Source: Candidatus Methylophosphatis roskildensis (GTDB lineage: Bacteria; Pseudomonadota; Gammaproteobacteria; Burkholderiales; Rhodocyclaceae). Taken from it: a DNA stretch of 64,000 nt. The notes beneath the pieces were generated by a model. The model did not search any database. It was not told the DNA's origin and saw only the letters and a program-made list of their open reading frames with translations. Location of the stretch: the NCBI GenBank assembly GCA_016708905.1, contig JADJEV010000003.1, forward strand, positions 1-64,000. The letters run 5' to 3'. Positions 62,302 through 64,000 of this stretch are shown piece after piece (the stretch's first letter is position 1; each line of letters opens with the position of its first letter). A program made the translations under genes and the position numbers.

Positions 62302-62323
62302 ACGTTGAATCCCTGAATCGCGG

Positions 62324-62390
62324 GCCGGCGCTATGCCGGCTCGCGAGCCTGGGGCAACCCCCGCCGGTAATGCTGGCGGGTTTTTTTTTT
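62324..62390 (+). terminator. Rho-independent terminator after the symporter
   Basis: A perfect GCCGGC-gctat-GCCGGC hairpin (62324-62340) is followed by a second hairpin, CCCGCC (62360-62365) and GGCGGG (62375-62380), with a run of ten T at 62381-62390. The second is a classic intrinsic terminator and closes the DUF4212/symporter operon. Confidence 0.9.
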
Positions 62391-62441
62391 GGCCGGGCTG
62401 CGGGCGACACGTTGCATCGCGCCACGCCAAAGGAGTTGCGG

Positions 62442-62795
62442 ATGTCGTTCGACGTCAGTGTCGCGCTGACCTGGGTTCTGTTTCTGGCCCTTTTTCCGAT
62501 GGCGTACTTCTGGCTGCGGCGCGCCTGGCGGATCGTCGTGCGCCGCGATTTCTCGGAAGTCGCGCTCAAGCGCGGCGTTTCGCCGCCCAACCCGGCGAAA
62601 TTCGCGCCGTTCGAGGCGGCAATCGACCTGATCGCCGGGGGTATCGTGGTCTTCGTCATCGTCGGCGTGCTGGCCGCCCAGCTCCCCTACGAAACCTGGA
62701 CCGCGATTGCCGGTTCCACCATCTGGTGCAAGTTTTTCGCGAGCTTCATTCTGAGCCGGCACGCTCATCCAGCCGTTCTGAAGAGCAAGCCTTGA
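62442..62795 (+). CDS. Small membrane protein of unknown function
   Basis: This 117-residue protein has two or three hydrophobic segments (VALTWVLFLALFPMAYFWLR; AAIDLIAGGIVVFVIVGVLA) joined by a basic loop (RRAWRIVVRRDFSEVALKRG). AAGGAG precedes ATG 62442. I do not recognise the family. It lies between the symporter terminator and the Mrp antiporter genes and is probably transcribed separately. Confidence 0.7.
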   Translation: MSFDVSVALTWVLFLALFPMAYFWLRRAWRIVVRRDFSEVALKRGVSPPNPAKFAPFEAAIDLIAGGIVVFVIVGVLAAQLPYETWTAIAGSTIWCKFFASFILSRHAHPAVLKSKP

Positions 62796-62936
62796 GGCCG
62801 CCAATCCGTCTGCCCGTCGGAAGTAATGTAATCTCTCATCCTTTGTTCGGCCGGACTGCCGCCACAATGATCTTAGGATACGAAGAGCAGCCACTCGCCG
62901 CGTGGCGCAAAGTGGCACTCGCGTCAAGGAGGTTCT

Positions 62937-63413
62937 GTGATCTACGGCCTTAGCCTCAGCGCCTGCCTGTTCGCGTTCTGGTTGCTTCTCTCCGGATACT
63001 TCGAGGCTTTCCTGGTTGCCGCGGGCGCCGGATCGTCCGTAGCGGTGGCGCTGTTCGCGCACCGCATGAAGGTGCTCGACCGCGAAGGCCATCCGATCCA
63101 CCTGAGCCTGCGGGCGCTGACTTATTGGCCCTGGCTCGGAATAGAGATTATCAAATCCGCCTGGAATGTCAGCAGGATCATCCTTGATCCGAAGCTGCCG
63201 ATCAGCCCGACCCTGGTGCGCTTCAAGCCGTCCCAGCGCACCATCGTCGGTCTCGTAACCCATGCCAACTCGATAACGCTCACTCCGGGCACGATCACCG
63301 TCGAAGCGAACGAGGGCGAGTTTCTGGTGCACGGCCTGACGAAAACCGGCGCGCAAGGCTGCATCGACAGCGAAATGGATCGGCGGGTGACGCGCTTCGA
63401 GGGGCGCGCGTGA
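62937..63413 (+). CDS. mnhE: Na+/H+ antiporter (Mrp) subunit E
   Basis: This 158-residue protein has two N-terminal membrane segments and the MnhE pattern: LRALTYWPWLGIEIIKSAWN, VSRIILDPKLPISPTLVRF and VTHANSITLTPGTITVEAN. It starts with GTG 62937 after a perfect AAGGAGG. It is one small subunit of the multi-subunit Mrp cation/proton antiporter. Its stop overlaps the start of the subunit F gene by one base. Confidence 0.94.
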   Translation: MIYGLSLSACLFAFWLLLSGYFEAFLVAAGAGSSVAVALFAHRMKVLDREGHPIHLSLRALTYWPWLGIEIIKSAWNVSRIILDPKLPISPTLVRFKPSQRTIVGLVTHANSITLTPGTITVEANEGEFLVHGLTKTGAQGCIDSEMDRRVTRFEGRA

Positions 63414-63694
63414 TGTTCGCCACGGTGATCATCGCATTACTCATTGCGCTTGCGTTCGCGTTGCTGCGCGCGGTGCTTGGGCCGACCGTGTTCGATCGCG
63501 TGCAGGCGGCCAATTCGGTGGGAACGATTTCAATGCTGCTGCTGGTCGCGATCGGGTTTCTCACCGATCGTCCCGACTTCGAGGATCTGGCGATCGTCTA
63601 TGGGCTGCTCAATGTCGTCGGCACCTTCGCGGTGTTGAAGTTCTTTCGCCACGGCGACCTCGGCCATTCGGCCGACGAAACGGAAACCAGCTAA
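63413..63694 (+). CDS. mnhF: Na+/H+ antiporter (Mrp) subunit F
   Basis: This 93-residue protein has three membrane segments typical of MnhF/MrpF: VIIALLIALAFALLRAVLGP followed by TVFDRVQAANSVGT, then DLAIVYGLLNVVGTFAVLKF. The start at ATG 63413 (TGATG with subunit E) and the TAATG overlap with subunit G show translational coupling. Confidence 0.94.
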   Translation: MFATVIIALLIALAFALLRAVLGPTVFDRVQAANSVGTISMLLLVAIGFLTDRPDFEDLAIVYGLLNVVGTFAVLKFFRHGDLGHSADETETS

Positions 63695-64000
63695 TGGCTG
63701 GGTTGGTCGACATCGCGAGCTGGATCTGCCTCGTCGCCGGCGGATTCTTCAGCATCGTCGGCACGATCGGCCTCAACCGCATGCCGGATTTCTTCACGCG
63801 CATGCACGCGGCGAGCGTCACCGACACGCTCGGCGCGGGGCTCGTCCTGCTTGGCTTGATGCTGCAGGCAGGCTGGACCCTGGTGATGGTGAAGCTGGTG
63901 TTCCTCGGGCTGCTGATGTTCTTCGCCAGCCCCGCCGCCGCTCACGCACTTGCGAAGGCCGCGCTCGCTCGAGGCCTGAAACCGCGCCTGCACGAGGAGG
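63694..64000 (+). CDS. mnhG: Na+/H+ antiporter (Mrp) subunit G, cut by window edge
   Basis: The frame is open to the window end at about 102 residues. It shows the MnhG/PhaG pattern: SWICLVAGGFFSIVGTIGLN, RMPDFFTRMHAASVTDTLGA, GLVLLGLMLQAG and FFASPAAAHALAKAAL. The order E-F-G at the head of the operon implies that the large subunits (A/B, C, D) lie downstream, outside the window. Confidence 0.93.
   Translation, partial: MAGLVDIASWICLVAGGFFSIVGTIGLNRMPDFFTRMHAASVTDTLGAGLVLLGLMLQAGWTLVMVKLVFLGLLMFFASPAAAHALAKAALARGLKPRLHEE

Noticed and set aside
1..64000. CRISPR arrays, rRNA genes, complete tRNA genes, phage structural genes
   Set aside because: Read through on both strands; no regularly spaced repeats, rRNA motifs, full cloverleaf or phage modules were found.

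Overview
The window is GC-rich, with tightly packed genes, ATGA/TGATG overlaps and strong GGAG-type ribosome binding sites. A phasin (PHA granule protein), a MalQ-TreY fusion, a TreS-maltokinase fusion, a DUF4212/ActP-type symporter pair and an Mrp antiporter operon together suggest a betaproteobacterium. That assignment is inferred from gene content only. I see no rRNA, no complete tRNA, no CRISPR array and no prophage.

Layout. (1) 1-10.7 kb is a decaying, transposon-rich zone. It holds a truncated CoA-transferase, an aldo/keto reductase with an in-frame amber codon, an intact phasin gene, a twice-frameshifted lytic transglycosylase, and four or five insertion sequences. The pile is nested: an IS1380-type element with a clean 5-bp target duplication sits inside an integrase-type transposase remnant, which abuts a truncated IS110 element. 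(2) 10.7-20.7 kb carries a GlsB/YeaQ membrane protein, a BON lipoprotein and one 8.8-kb gene for a complete cyclic beta-1,2-glucan synthase. (3) 20.9-25.4 kb is an intact IS21 element, an IS256 scrap, a RES/Xre toxin-antitoxin pair with a visible operator, and the 3' half of a tRNA-Arg gene that looks like an integration scar. (4) 25.5-42 kb, all on the minus strand, encodes a ClC chloride channel, an MscS channel and a compact operon treS-mak / glgC / glgX / treZ / malQ-treY for glycogen and trehalose metabolism. The malQ-treY fusion is split by a frameshift at a U6 slippery run. (5) 42.6-48.1 kb holds a MarR regulator, a BrkB/YihY protein and an overlapping operon of an MscS-like channel, a transporter-less MgtE regulatory half and a full MgtE. 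(6) 48.3-54.7 kb has a LysR regulator followed by small stress and envelope genes: LapA-like, a second BON lipoprotein, two DUF4398 lipoproteins (one with an OmpA domain), a diguanylate cyclase, a LysM lipoprotein, a zinc-ribbon protein and an avidin-family protein. (7) 54.8-64 kb has a DUF389 membrane protein, another MgtE, a degenerate DnaQ-fold protein overlapping a cNMP/CBS/DUF294 signalling protein, the divergent DUF4212 plus solute:sodium symporter pair, and the start of an Mrp (mnhEFG) antiporter operon.

How it fits together: much of the window concerns osmotic and ionic balance. Periplasmic cyclic glucans and cytoplasmic trehalose are osmolytes, two MscS-type channels and a ClC protein handle pressure and chloride, three MgtE-family proteins handle magnesium, Mrp handles sodium/proton exchange, and several envelope lipoproteins complete the set. 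This theme is my inference from gene families; individual gene calls are mostly firm.
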